A DNA stretch of 64,000 nt from Kitasatospora sp. A2-31 (lineage in GTDB: Bacteria; Actinomycetota; Actinomycetes; Streptomycetales; Streptomycetaceae), in the NCBI RefSeq assembly GCF_022288725.1, contig NZ_JAKNTA010000008.1:124001-188000 (forward strand), read 5' to 3'. Position numbers and translations under genes: made by a program. Within the stretch, counting starts at the first letter, position 1, and each line of letters opens with the position of its first letter. Shown here piece after piece: positions 9,022 to 16,062 of the stretch. The notes under the pieces were generated by a model that saw nothing but the letters and a program-made list of their open reading frames with translations, had not been told where the DNA came from and searched no databases.

Positions 9022-9047
9022 AGACGTTTGTCTAGTACGTGTGTCTA
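9022..9047. promoter_or_regulatory. Probable TetR operator between pump and regulator
   Basis: An 11-bp direct repeat, ACGTTTGTCTA (9024-9034) and ACGTGTGTCTA (9037-9047), period 13, with an AGAC/GTCT dyad at 9022-9033. A related half-site (AGACGTTCGT) follows at 9061. The position between divergent pump and TetR genes fits an operator. Confidence 0.55.
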
Positions 9048-9107
9048 ACTCGCTCGCATGAGACGTTCGTGCAAGACATCTGTGCAGTTCTTCCGTAGGA
9101 TCACGCC

Positions 9108-9698
9108 ATGGGAAATCGCGAAGACCTGATGTCCGGCGCCAAGCGCTGCCTCTACGAGAAGGGCTACGGGCGCACCACGGCTCGTGACATCGCCACCGCG
9201 TCGGGCGTCAGCCTGGCCGCGATCGGCTACCACTTCGGCTCCAAGGAGGCGCTGCTCAACGCGGCGATGATCGAGGCCATCGGGGAGATGGGGGAGTCCC
9301 TCGCCCGGGTGGTCGACGCCGCGAACCGGGCGTCCGGGGAACCGGAGGAGCGGTTCGTCGCCGTGTGGGACGGCCTCAAGGACGTCTTCGTCGAGCACCG
9401 GGGCCTCTGGGCGGCCCAGTTCGAGGCGATCACGCAGGTCGCGCACGCGCCGGAGCTGGCCCAGGCCTTCGCGGAGGCGCAGAAGGAGGGGCGGCTCGGC
9501 CTCGCCGCGCTGTTCCAGGGGCTGCCCGAGGTGCCGGACACCGAGGAGGAGGTCGCCCGCGGCATGTTCTACCAGGCGCTGATGGCCGGCTTCGCCGCGC
9601 AGTGGCTGGCGGCGCCCGAACTCGCGCCCAGCGGGCAGGAGTTCCTGCGCGGGTTGCGGCTGGTCAGCGACGGAGTGCTCAGGCCCGCTACGCGGTGA
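9108..9698 (+). CDS. TetR family transcriptional regulator of the adjacent efflux pump
   Basis: A 196-residue TetR/AcrR protein. Residues 1-50 hold the helix-turn-helix (TTARDIATASGVSLAAIGYHFGSKEALL), and the rest is a helical ligand-binding and dimerisation domain. It is divergent from the DHA2 pump and likely represses both the pump and itself through the repeats at 9022-9047. Ligand release on binding of a pump substrate is the usual mechanism in this family; it is not demonstrated here. The 3' end overlaps the convergent cupin gene by 11 bases. Confidence 0.9.
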   Translation: MGNREDLMSGAKRCLYEKGYGRTTARDIATASGVSLAAIGYHFGSKEALLNAAMIEAIGEMGESLARVVDAANRASGEPEERFVAVWDGLKDVFVEHRGLWAAQFEAITQVAHAPELAQAFAEAQKEGRLGLAALFQGLPEVPDTEEEVARGMFYQALMAGFAAQWLAAPELAPSGQEFLRGLRLVSDGVLRPATR

Positions 9699-10005
9699 CC
9701 GCGGTCAGCAGCACCACCGAGTCGACGTGGGCCAGCAGCCCGTGCCGCTCCTGGGGGACGGGGTGCAGCTGACCGGCCGAGAGCTCCTGGAGGTGCCCCG
9801 TGACGGTGAGCGCCACCCGGCCGCGCAGCACCTGGAGGGAGGCGGCGGCCGGGGCGTTGTGCTCGTCCAGCGAGGTGCCCGCGGTCAGCGCGATCACGGT
9901 CTGCCGCAGGACGCCGTCGTGCAGCACCAGGTGGGCGCTGCGCCCGTGCGGGCTCTCGGCGGCCAGGGCCGCGTGCTCCACGGCGAGCTGTTCGAGATCG
10001 ACCAT
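9688..10005 (-). CDS. Small cupin-fold protein
   Basis: A 105-residue single-cupin protein. It shows the spacing of the two cupin motifs (SLDEHNAPAAASLQVLRGRVALTV, then LHPVPQERHGLLA), with a His near residue 47 and His residues in motif 2 that could bind metal, although the first motif lacks the usual HxH pair. Proteins like this are common in streptomycetes and sometimes described as LuxR-associated cupins. ATG 10005 is preceded by GGAGGG at 8 bases. The gene overlaps the 3' end of the TetR gene. Function is unknown. Confidence 0.75.
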   Translation of the reverse strand: MVDLEQLAVEHAALAAESPHGRSAHLVLHDGVLRQTVIALTAGTSLDEHNAPAAASLQVLRGRVALTVTGHLQELSAGQLHPVPQERHGLLAHVDSVVLLTAVTA

Positions 10006-10131
10006 CGGGTGCCCTCCTCGGCCTCCGGGGCCGCCGCCGCGGCCCCACGGCCAGCGTCCCGGACGCACCCGGCTCGCGCACCCGGAGTCGTTCGGCGTGC
10101 GGTGTCCGCCGACTGCCCCGATGGTGGATGC

Positions 10132-10401
10132 ATGGCGACCAACCAGAATTTCTTCAGCGGGTTCCAGGTCAATCGATCGCTGCTGGCCGGTGGCGCGGTC
10201 CTCACGGGGATCGGCGCGATGCTCGGGATGGCCGGTGCGGCGATGGTGTGCGCGGCGCTGGCCACGGCCGGCCGCAGTTGGGTGCGGAGCCTGGACATGC
10301 CTCCGACGAAGGCCATGGCCCAGCGGGCACTGCACGACGCGAAGGTGGCCTCGGCCGCCGGCTGGGAGGCCTGGCGGGCCGAGCACGCCTCGCCGAACTG
10401 A
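10132..10401 (+). CDS. Small single-helix membrane protein, unknown function
   Basis: An 89-residue protein with one or two hydrophobic stretches (about 17-45, rich in Gly/Ala/Met) and a charged helical C-terminus. ATG 10132 is the only sensible start in this frame; no strong ribosome site precedes it. It is divergent from the cupin gene and followed by a hairpin. The length, composition and codon use suggest a real gene, and similar small proteins are frequent in streptomycetes, but I do not recognise a family. Confidence 0.6.
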   Translation: MATNQNFFSGFQVNRSLLAGGAVLTGIGAMLGMAGAAMVCAALATAGRSWVRSLDMPPTKAMAQRALHDAKVASAAGWEAWRAEHASPN

Positions 10402-10456
10402 CCGGGCCGCGACGGGCCGCCGTGGGGGTGCGGCCCGCCGCACCGGGAGTCACGGA

Positions 10457-10484
10457 GGTGCGCACCGGAGCCCCGGTGCGCACC
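10457..10484. terminator. Bidirectional terminator hairpin
   Basis: A perfect 12-bp stem (10457-10468 with 10473-10484) and 4-nt loop between the convergent small membrane protein gene and the acyl-CoA dehydrogenase gene. Confidence 0.7.
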
Positions 10485-10510
10485 CCGGCTGCTGCGGCCC
10501 CGTCCGGCCC

Positions 10511-10560
10511 GCGGTCCCGTCCGGCTCCGCGGTCCCGTCGGGCTCCGCGGTCCCGTTCCC
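10511..10560. repeat. 18-bp tandem repeat, nearly three copies
   Basis: GCGGTCCCGTCCGGCTCC at 10511-10528, a copy with one change at 10529-10546, and a partial third copy, in the gap before the acyl-CoA dehydrogenase stop. Confidence 0.8.
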
Positions 10561-10564
10561 GGCC

Positions 10565-11722
10565 CTACAGCCCTAGCGACTTGGCGACGATGCTGCGCAT
10601 CACCTCGCTGGTGCCGCCGTAGATCCGGAACACCCGGTTGTCGGTGTAGAGGCGGGCGATCGGGTACTCCAGGATGTAGCCGTAACCACCGTGCAGCTGG
10701 AGGCACTTGTCGATCACGCCGGACGCCGACTCGGTGCAGAACAGCTTCACCGCCGCGGCGTCCGCGACGGTCAGCCCGCCGTGCTGGTACAGCTCCAGCG
10801 CACGGTCCACCATCGACTGCTGGGCGACCACCTGGGCCTCGCAGTCGGCCAGCGTGAACTTGGTGTTCTGGAACTCGGCCACCGCCTGGCCGAAGACCTT
10901 GCGCTCCTTGACGTACCGGACGGCGAACCGGACCGCCGCCGCCGAGGCGGCGTAGGCGCCGACCGCGATCGCGAGCCGCTCCTGCACCAGGTTGTGGGTC
11001 AGGTAGGTGAAGGCCATGCCCTCCTCGCCGAGCAGGTTCTCCACCGGCACCTTGACGTCGCTGAACGCGAGTTCGGCGGTGTCCGAGGTGCGCAGACCGA
11101 TCTTCTGCAGCTTGCGGCCGACGCTGTAGCCCTCCGACGCGGTGTCCACGCAGAGGATGGAGAGGCCGGCCCGGCGGTTCTGCGGGTCGTACGGGGAGGT
11201 CCGGCAGACCACCAGGACCAGGTCGGCGAGCACGCCGCCGGTGATGAAGGTCTTGGCGCCGTTGAGGACGTAGTGGGTGCCGTCCTCGGAGAGCCGCGCC
11301 GTGGTGGAGATGCCCGCGAGGTCGGAGCCGGCGCCCGGCTCGGTCATCGCGATGGCGGTCATGATGTCGCCGGAGACGAAGCCGGGCAGCCAGCGGCGCT
11401 TCTGCTCCTCGGTCGCGTACTCCAACAGGTACGGCAGCACCAGGCCGGTGTGCACGCCGGACGAACCGAAGGAGACGCCAGCGCGGGCGGTCTCCTCGGC
11501 GATGACCGCCTGGTACTTGAAGCCGCTCTCGCCCGCGCCGCCGTACTCCTCCGGCACCTCGATGCCGTAGACGCCGAGCTCGCCGAGCTTGCGGTAGAAG
11601 TCGCGCGGCGGGTGGCCGTCGGCCTCCCAGCTCTCGTAGACCGGGACGACCTCGCGGGCGATGAAGTCCCGGATGGTCTCCCGGAACGCCTCGTGGTCCT
11701 CGGTGAAGACGGTGCGGCGCAC
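10565..11722 (-). CDS. Acyl-CoA dehydrogenase, long-chain (LCAD)-like
   Basis: A 385-residue flavoprotein of the acyl-CoA dehydrogenase family, which forms the 2,3-double bond of acyl-CoA and passes electrons to ETF. Visible are MTEPGAGSDLAG (about 126-137), the QLHGGYGY segment and the C-terminal IYGGTSE. In medium-chain enzymes the catalytic Glu lies in IYEGT; here that position is Gly. A Glu in QERL (E248) sits where long-chain dehydrogenase has its base, so LCAD-type chemistry is likely. GTG 11722 has GAAGGGAG just upstream and gives the usual length. The divergent neighbour is a double TetR regulator that may control it. Confidence 0.9.
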   Translation of the reverse strand: MRRTVFTEDHEAFRETIRDFIAREVVPVYESWEADGHPPRDFYRKLGELGVYGIEVPEEYGGAGESGFKYQAVIAEETARAGVSFGSSGVHTGLVLPYLLEYATEEQKRRWLPGFVSGDIMTAIAMTEPGAGSDLAGISTTARLSEDGTHYVLNGAKTFITGGVLADLVLVVCRTSPYDPQNRRAGLSILCVDTASEGYSVGRKLQKIGLRTSDTAELAFSDVKVPVENLLGEEGMAFTYLTHNLVQERLAIAVGAYAASAAAVRFAVRYVKERKVFGQAVAEFQNTKFTLADCEAQVVAQQSMVDRALELYQHGGLTVADAAAVKLFCTESASGVIDKCLQLHGGYGYILEYPIARLYTDNRVFRIYGGTSEVMRSIVAKSLGL

Positions 11723-12016
11723 GTCGGCGCTCCCTTCGGTGGGGCCGGGCGGGCCGGCCCGGGCTGAAGCGTGGGTTCGGCCAGGTGATCGCCCCACAAG
11801 TTAATCCCGGGTAGCTTCCACTGTCCAGGGTCGGGGGGGTGCGTCCGGGCCTGCGCTCCGGCCCGAAAGCCGCCCCCTCCGCCCTCTGTTCCCGTCTGTG
11901 CCCGGCCTGTGCCCGGCCGGTGCCCGCCCTCCGCGCCGGCCCGTGCCCGGCCGGAAGTGAATCGTTGCTAGCCTACGGTCGGCAGATCGGACGGGACGGG
12001 AGCGAGGGAGCGGCGC

Positions 12017-13177
12017 ATGGTGGTACGGCGGCCGCCCGCGCGGTCCCGGCAGGCGCAGATCCTCGCCGTGGCCGCCGACCGGTTCCACCGGAGCGGGTAC
12101 CACCAGGTCTCGATGACGGACGTCGCCGCCGGGGTCGGCATCACCGCCCCCGCCCTCTACCGCCACTTCCGCGGCAAGCCGGAACTCCTCGACCGCGCCG
12201 TCCGGTTGGGCCTGGACGAGCTGGCCGCCGGGCTGCGCGCCGCCGACTCCACGGCCGCCGTGGGGGCGGTGCTGGCCGCCGTCGCGGTCGGGCACCGGCC
12301 GCTCGGCACGCTGGTGCAGCGAGACGCCCGGCTGCTGCCGCCGGCCCGGCGGGCCGCGCTCCGCCGCGAGCTGCGCGCGGACACGGCGCTGATGGTCGGC
12401 GTGCTCCGCGCCGAGCGGCCCGAACTGGCCGGTCCGGACGCCGGGTTGCTCTGCTGGTCGGCGCTCTCCGCCTGCGCCGGCCTGTCCTACCAGTCGGCGG
12501 CCCCGCAGCCGCGCCGGGCCGAGCGACTGCTCGGCGAACTGGTCGCGGCGGTCCTCGCGGTGTCGCTGGACGGCACCCGGGCCGATTCCGAACCGGCCGC
12601 CGCGACCGCGGGGGTGGCTCCGCAGCCGCGCCGGGAGGAGCTGCTCGCGGCGGCGGTGCGGCTCTTCCACCGGCGCGGGTTCGACAACGTCAGCACCGAC
12701 CAACTCGGCGCCGCCGTGGGCATTTCCGGCCCCAGCGTGTACCGGCACTTCGAGAGCAAGCAGCAACTGCTGGCCGCGTCCCTGGTGCGCAGCCGGGAGC
12801 GGCTCTGGCACCAGGTGGAGGGGGCGATCGCCGCCGCGGCCGGGCCGTCGGCCGCGCTGGAGGCCGGCCTGGCGGCCTACGTGGGCTTCGCCCGGCGCAA
12901 CGGCGACTACCTGGGCGCGATGCTGAGCGAGACGGAGCGGCTGGCCGCCCCGGACCGCCGTGCCGCGGTGGACTTCCGGCGCGACTTCCTGCGGACGTGG
13001 GTCGAGCTGCTCCGCCTGGTCCGCCCGGAGTGCGACGCGGTGGAGGCCCGGATCCGGGTGCACGCGCTGTTCGCGCTGGTCAACGACGGTGTGCGGAACC
13101 GGCCGTACAGCGACCGTCCGGACCTCGGCGACTGTCTGCGAAGGATCGGCCGGGCCGTCCTCGGGGTGGCCGGGTAG
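12017..13177 (+). CDS. Double TetR-family regulator (two TetR units in one chain)
   Basis: At 386 residues this is twice the normal TetR length. Residues 1-60 carry a first HTH (SMTDVAAGVGITAPALYRHFRGKPELL) followed by a helical domain; near residue 205 a second HTH begins (STDQLGAAVGISGPSVYRHFESKQQLL) with its own effector domain. One chain could therefore act as a built-in dimer, or bind asymmetric operators. ATG 12017 is preceded by GGGAGCG. It is divergent from the acyl-CoA dehydrogenase gene, which suggests control of fatty acid or branched-chain acyl oxidation (inference). A tandem duplication and a strong hairpin follow. Confidence 0.9.
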   Translation: MVVRRPPARSRQAQILAVAADRFHRSGYHQVSMTDVAAGVGITAPALYRHFRGKPELLDRAVRLGLDELAAGLRAADSTAAVGAVLAAVAVGHRPLGTLVQRDARLLPPARRAALRRELRADTALMVGVLRAERPELAGPDAGLLCWSALSACAGLSYQSAAPQPRRAERLLGELVAAVLAVSLDGTRADSEPAAATAGVAPQPRREELLAAAVRLFHRRGFDNVSTDQLGAAVGISGPSVYRHFESKQQLLAASLVRSRERLWHQVEGAIAAAAGPSAALEAGLAAYVGFARRNGDYLGAMLSETERLAAPDRRAAVDFRRDFLRTWVELLRLVRPECDAVEARIRVHALFALVNDGVRNRPYSDRPDLGDCLRRIGRAVLGVAG

Positions 13178-13201
13178 GCCCCTGTCCGGCAGCGGTGCGG
13201 C

Positions 13202-13257
13202 GCCCGCCGGTGAACGGCGCGGGCCGGGTGCCCGCCGGTGAACGGCGCGGGCCGGGT
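13202..13257. repeat. Perfect 28-bp tandem duplication
   Basis: The 28-bp unit at 13202-13229 is repeated exactly at 13230-13257; the second copy forms the left arm of the following terminator. Confidence 0.9.
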
Positions 13258-13293
13258 GCCCGCCCCGCGCTGGTGGGGCGGGCACCCGGCCCG
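13248..13293. terminator. Strong bidirectional terminator
   Basis: A perfect 19-bp stem (13248-13266 with 13275-13293) and 8-nt loop separates the convergent double TetR gene and secreted protein gene. Confidence 0.85.
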
Positions 13294-13327
13294 GACGGCT
13301 CCCGGCGGAGAAGGCCGCCGGAACCGG

Positions 13328-13642
13328 CTAGCTCACGACCGGGTAGAACACGTCGGCCGCGAGGTTGCCGTTGCCCTGCAGCGCCCCGATGTTGCCGGCG
13401 TTGCCGGTCACGGCCAGGCCGTTGTTCTGGTTGCTCGCGCCGGAGCCGGTGGCGGTCTGCTGGGTGTTGACCACGTTTCCGACGACTCCGCCGATCACGT
13501 TGTTGGAGCCGGTGTTGCTCACCACGCCGCTGTTCGAGAGGTGGTCGGCGCCGGCACCGTTGTCGGCGTGGGCGGTGGCGGCGCCGACGAGGAGGAGGGC
13601 TCCGAGGGCGGTGACGGCGGCGGCTGCGCGGATACGGGACAC
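13328..13642 (-). CDS. Small secreted Asn/Gly-rich protein
   Basis: A 104-residue precursor with a Sec signal peptide (Arg near the start, hydrophobic core about 6-22, cleavage likely after AHA near residue 26). The mature 78 residues are rich in Asn, Gly, Val and Ser with short beta-like stretches (VVSNTGSNNVIGGVVGN, LAVTGNAGNIG), no Cys and few charges. This resembles amyloid-prone surface proteins in composition, but it lacks the chaplin Gly/Asn-Val repeat with conserved Cys and is not a rodlin, so I do not name a family. GTG 13642 has GGGAG 8 bases upstream; the longer frame would put a basic stretch before the signal peptide. Confidence 0.7.
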   Translation of the reverse strand: MSRIRAAAAVTALGALLLVGAATAHADNGAGADHLSNSGVVSNTGSNNVIGGVVGNVVNTQQTATGSGASNQNNGLAVTGNAGNIGALQGNGNLAADVFYPVVS

Positions 13643-13985
13643 GCTGGTCTCCCTGAAGGTGGACTGCGAATGGTGGCGCGGTCCGGAGTGGCCGCTCCGG
13701 AGCGCCGTTGCCTGACGTCGCCCGCCCAGCATTCACCAGCGCCGTGGACGAACTCCACCGAATGGGTGGCAATTCCTCCGATGGGGTCATGAATACGGCA
13801 TGTCCGATCTACCGGACGCGGTCGTCCCGGGCCTAGGTTCAGCGTCAAGTCATTCTGGAATGACAATGGTTGGTGAACTGCCCGGGGCGGTTCGAAGGAC
13901 CGCCGCTGTCAATGCAGGGTTGACCGAACCTCCCTGGTCAGAAAGAAATGGTCGCCGGATAGTCGCACTGGCACACTGAGGACTC
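13643..13985. other. Intergenic region between secreted protein and Hsp90-like gene
   Basis: 343 bases of divergent promoter region, noticeably richer in A/T than its surroundings near 13740-13980. It contains a TCATTC-TG-GAATGA inverted repeat at 13850-13863, a possible regulator site. No open frame with coding character is seen. Confidence 0.5.
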
Positions 13986-15959
13986 ATGTCTGAAGGTCTC
14001 CCACCCGAGTCCGTGCCCGCCGAGGATCTGCGTACGACCGAGGTCGATCTCGGCGGACTGGTGAACGTCCTCGCCACCCACCTCTACTCCACCCCGCTGG
14101 TCGCCCTGCGGGAGCTGGTCCAGAACGCCCACGACTCGCACACCCGACGCCTGCTGGAGGACCCGGACGGCGACCACCGCCCGCTGATCCGGGTCCGGGC
14201 CGACGGCGCCCGGCGCACCGTCGCCATCGAGGACACCGGCGCGGGGCTGACCGAGCCGGAGATCCACGCCTACCTCGCCACCGTGGGCACCGGCTACACC
14301 CGCATGCTGCGCGAACTCACCGGCAGTCAGGAGCTGATCGGCGCCTTCGGACTCGGCTTCCTCTCCGCCTTCTCGGTCGCCGACGAGGTCACCGTCACCA
14401 CCACCTCGCACCGCGAGCCGGGCGCCGGCCACCGCTACCGCAGCCGCGGGGGCGAGCAGTACAGCGTCGAGCCGGCCGCTGCCCGACCCGGCGGCGGGAC
14501 CGTGGTCGAGCTGGCCCTGAAGACCGAGCACGCCCACCTCGCCGACGAGGAGGCGCTGCGCGAGGTGCTCGGGCGGTACTGCGTGCTGCTGCCGATCCCG
14601 GTCTTCGTCGGCGACGACGAGCAGCCGGTCAACGACGTCCCGGTGCCGTGGCGGCAGGCGGTCGGCGGCGACCCGTACGGCGCCCGGATGCGCTTCGCCG
14701 CCGCCTTCGGCCGCCGCTTCGAGCCGCTCACCGCCTTCCCCGTGGCGCCGGTCGAGGGCGGCGCCCGGGGCGGTGGCAGCGACGCGGTCGGCCTGCTCTG
14801 GGTCCAGGACGGCGCGACCTACGGCAGCAGCGACAACCGCGACCTGGCCGTCTACCTGCGCGGCATGCTGCTCGCCGAGGACGCCCGTGACCTGCTGCCC
14901 AGTTGGGCCGGGTTCATCGGCGGCGTGGTCGAGTCCAACCGGCTGACCCCCACCGCCAGCCGCGAGGACCTCCAGCGCGACGAGCACTACCGCGCCCTTC
15001 AGCGGCAGCTCACCGACGCCGTGGTCGAGGGGCTCTACGAGACCGCCCGGCTGCGGCCCGCCGTCTGGCGGCGCATCCTGGCCCGGCACGGCCAGGACCT
15101 GCTCGGCGCCGCGCTCTGCGACGACCGCCTGTTCACCCTGCTCGCCGACGACGTCCCGGTGCCCACCTCGCAGGGTGACCTGACCGCGGGCGCGCTGCGG
15201 GCCGCCGGCGGGGGCGCCGTGCACGTCGCGCTCGGCAGCGGCGGCGGGTTCGAGGAGATGCTCTACCGGGCGATGCAGGTGCCGATCGCCCGCGGCGACC
15301 GCTACGCGGTCCTGCCGTTCCTGCGCCGCTACGCGCAGCTGCGCGGCTGCCGGATCGTGGAGCTGGGCAGCGAGAGCGGCAACCGCGAGCTGTTCCGCGA
15401 CCCGGAGCGCCCGCTGCCCGCGGAGGAGTCCGCCTGGCTGACCGGCGCGCTGGCCGACCCGGGCGAGCAGCTCGTCCCGGCCCGGTTCGATCCGCCCGGC
15501 CTGCCGCTGGTGCTGGTCCCCGACCGCGAGGCCGAGCTGAAGGCCCGGATCGAGGACGACCAGGCGGACGCCCGGATCCCCTCCGCCGCGCTGCGGCTGG
15601 CCCGGTCGTTCACCGCCCGCACCGACGGCGAGGTGAAGGCACGGCTCTACCTGAACCTGTCCTGTCCGGCCGTCCAGGACCTGCTGACCGCCTACCGGGC
15701 GGGACACACCGGCAGCGCCACCGCCGCCGGGCTGCTCCGCTCGATCAAGGTCGTCATGGCGGCGGCCTCGGCGGGCGCCTCCGGCGGCGACCTCACCGCC
15801 GCCCTGGCCGGCATCGGCACCGCGGTCTCCGCGCTGACCGCGGCCGTCCCGACCGGTCTGGACGCGGTCCCGGACAGCCCGGACGGCCTCGAAGGGCTCG
15901 ACGGGTTCAGGGGACCCGACGGACCGGACGGACCCGACGGCCGCGGTGCGGGGGCCTGA
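13986..15959 (+). CDS. Hsp90-family (HtpG-like) molecular chaperone ATPase
   Basis: A 657-residue protein with a GHKL ATPase domain like Hsp90: ELVQNAHD (E43, N47, D50), DTGAG at 82-86 and the lid-end motif GAFGLGFLSAF at 118-128. The middle domain keeps the catalytic-loop segment as SREDLQ with R326. Classical HtpG matches stop there: the C-terminal part is divergent and ends in a Gly/Asp/Pro-rich tail. It is therefore a paralogous Hsp90 branch rather than housekeeping HtpG. It is followed 103 bases later by a TPR gene in the same direction; TPR proteins are the usual Hsp90 partners in eukaryotes. The client is unknown. Confidence 0.85.
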   Translation: MSEGLPPESVPAEDLRTTEVDLGGLVNVLATHLYSTPLVALRELVQNAHDSHTRRLLEDPDGDHRPLIRVRADGARRTVAIEDTGAGLTEPEIHAYLATVGTGYTRMLRELTGSQELIGAFGLGFLSAFSVADEVTVTTTSHREPGAGHRYRSRGGEQYSVEPAAARPGGGTVVELALKTEHAHLADEEALREVLGRYCVLLPIPVFVGDDEQPVNDVPVPWRQAVGGDPYGARMRFAAAFGRRFEPLTAFPVAPVEGGARGGGSDAVGLLWVQDGATYGSSDNRDLAVYLRGMLLAEDARDLLPSWAGFIGGVVESNRLTPTASREDLQRDEHYRALQRQLTDAVVEGLYETARLRPAVWRRILARHGQDLLGAALCDDRLFTLLADDVPVPTSQGDLTAGALRAAGGGAVHVALGSGGGFEEMLYRAMQVPIARGDRYAVLPFLRRYAQLRGCRIVELGSESGNRELFRDPERPLPAEESAWLTGALADPGEQLVPARFDPPGLPLVLVPDREAELKARIEDDQADARIPSAALRLARSFTARTDGEVKARLYLNLSCPAVQDLLTAYRAGHTGSATAAGLLRSIKVVMAAASAGASGGDLTAALAGIGTAVSALTAAVPTGLDAVPDSPDGLEGLDGFRGPDGPDGPDGRGAGA

Positions 15960-16062
15960 CCATGACCCCGCCGACGGCCACCGGACCGAACGGGCCGTCA
16001 GCGGCCCGCGCGACACCGACCACCAGCACAGCGCACGACCCGCAGGGGGAGACGGAAGCGGT

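Noticed and set aside
13328..13642. Chaplin or rodlin gene
   Set aside because: The size and secretion fit, but the conserved chaplin Cys and sequence blocks and the rodlin pattern are absent.
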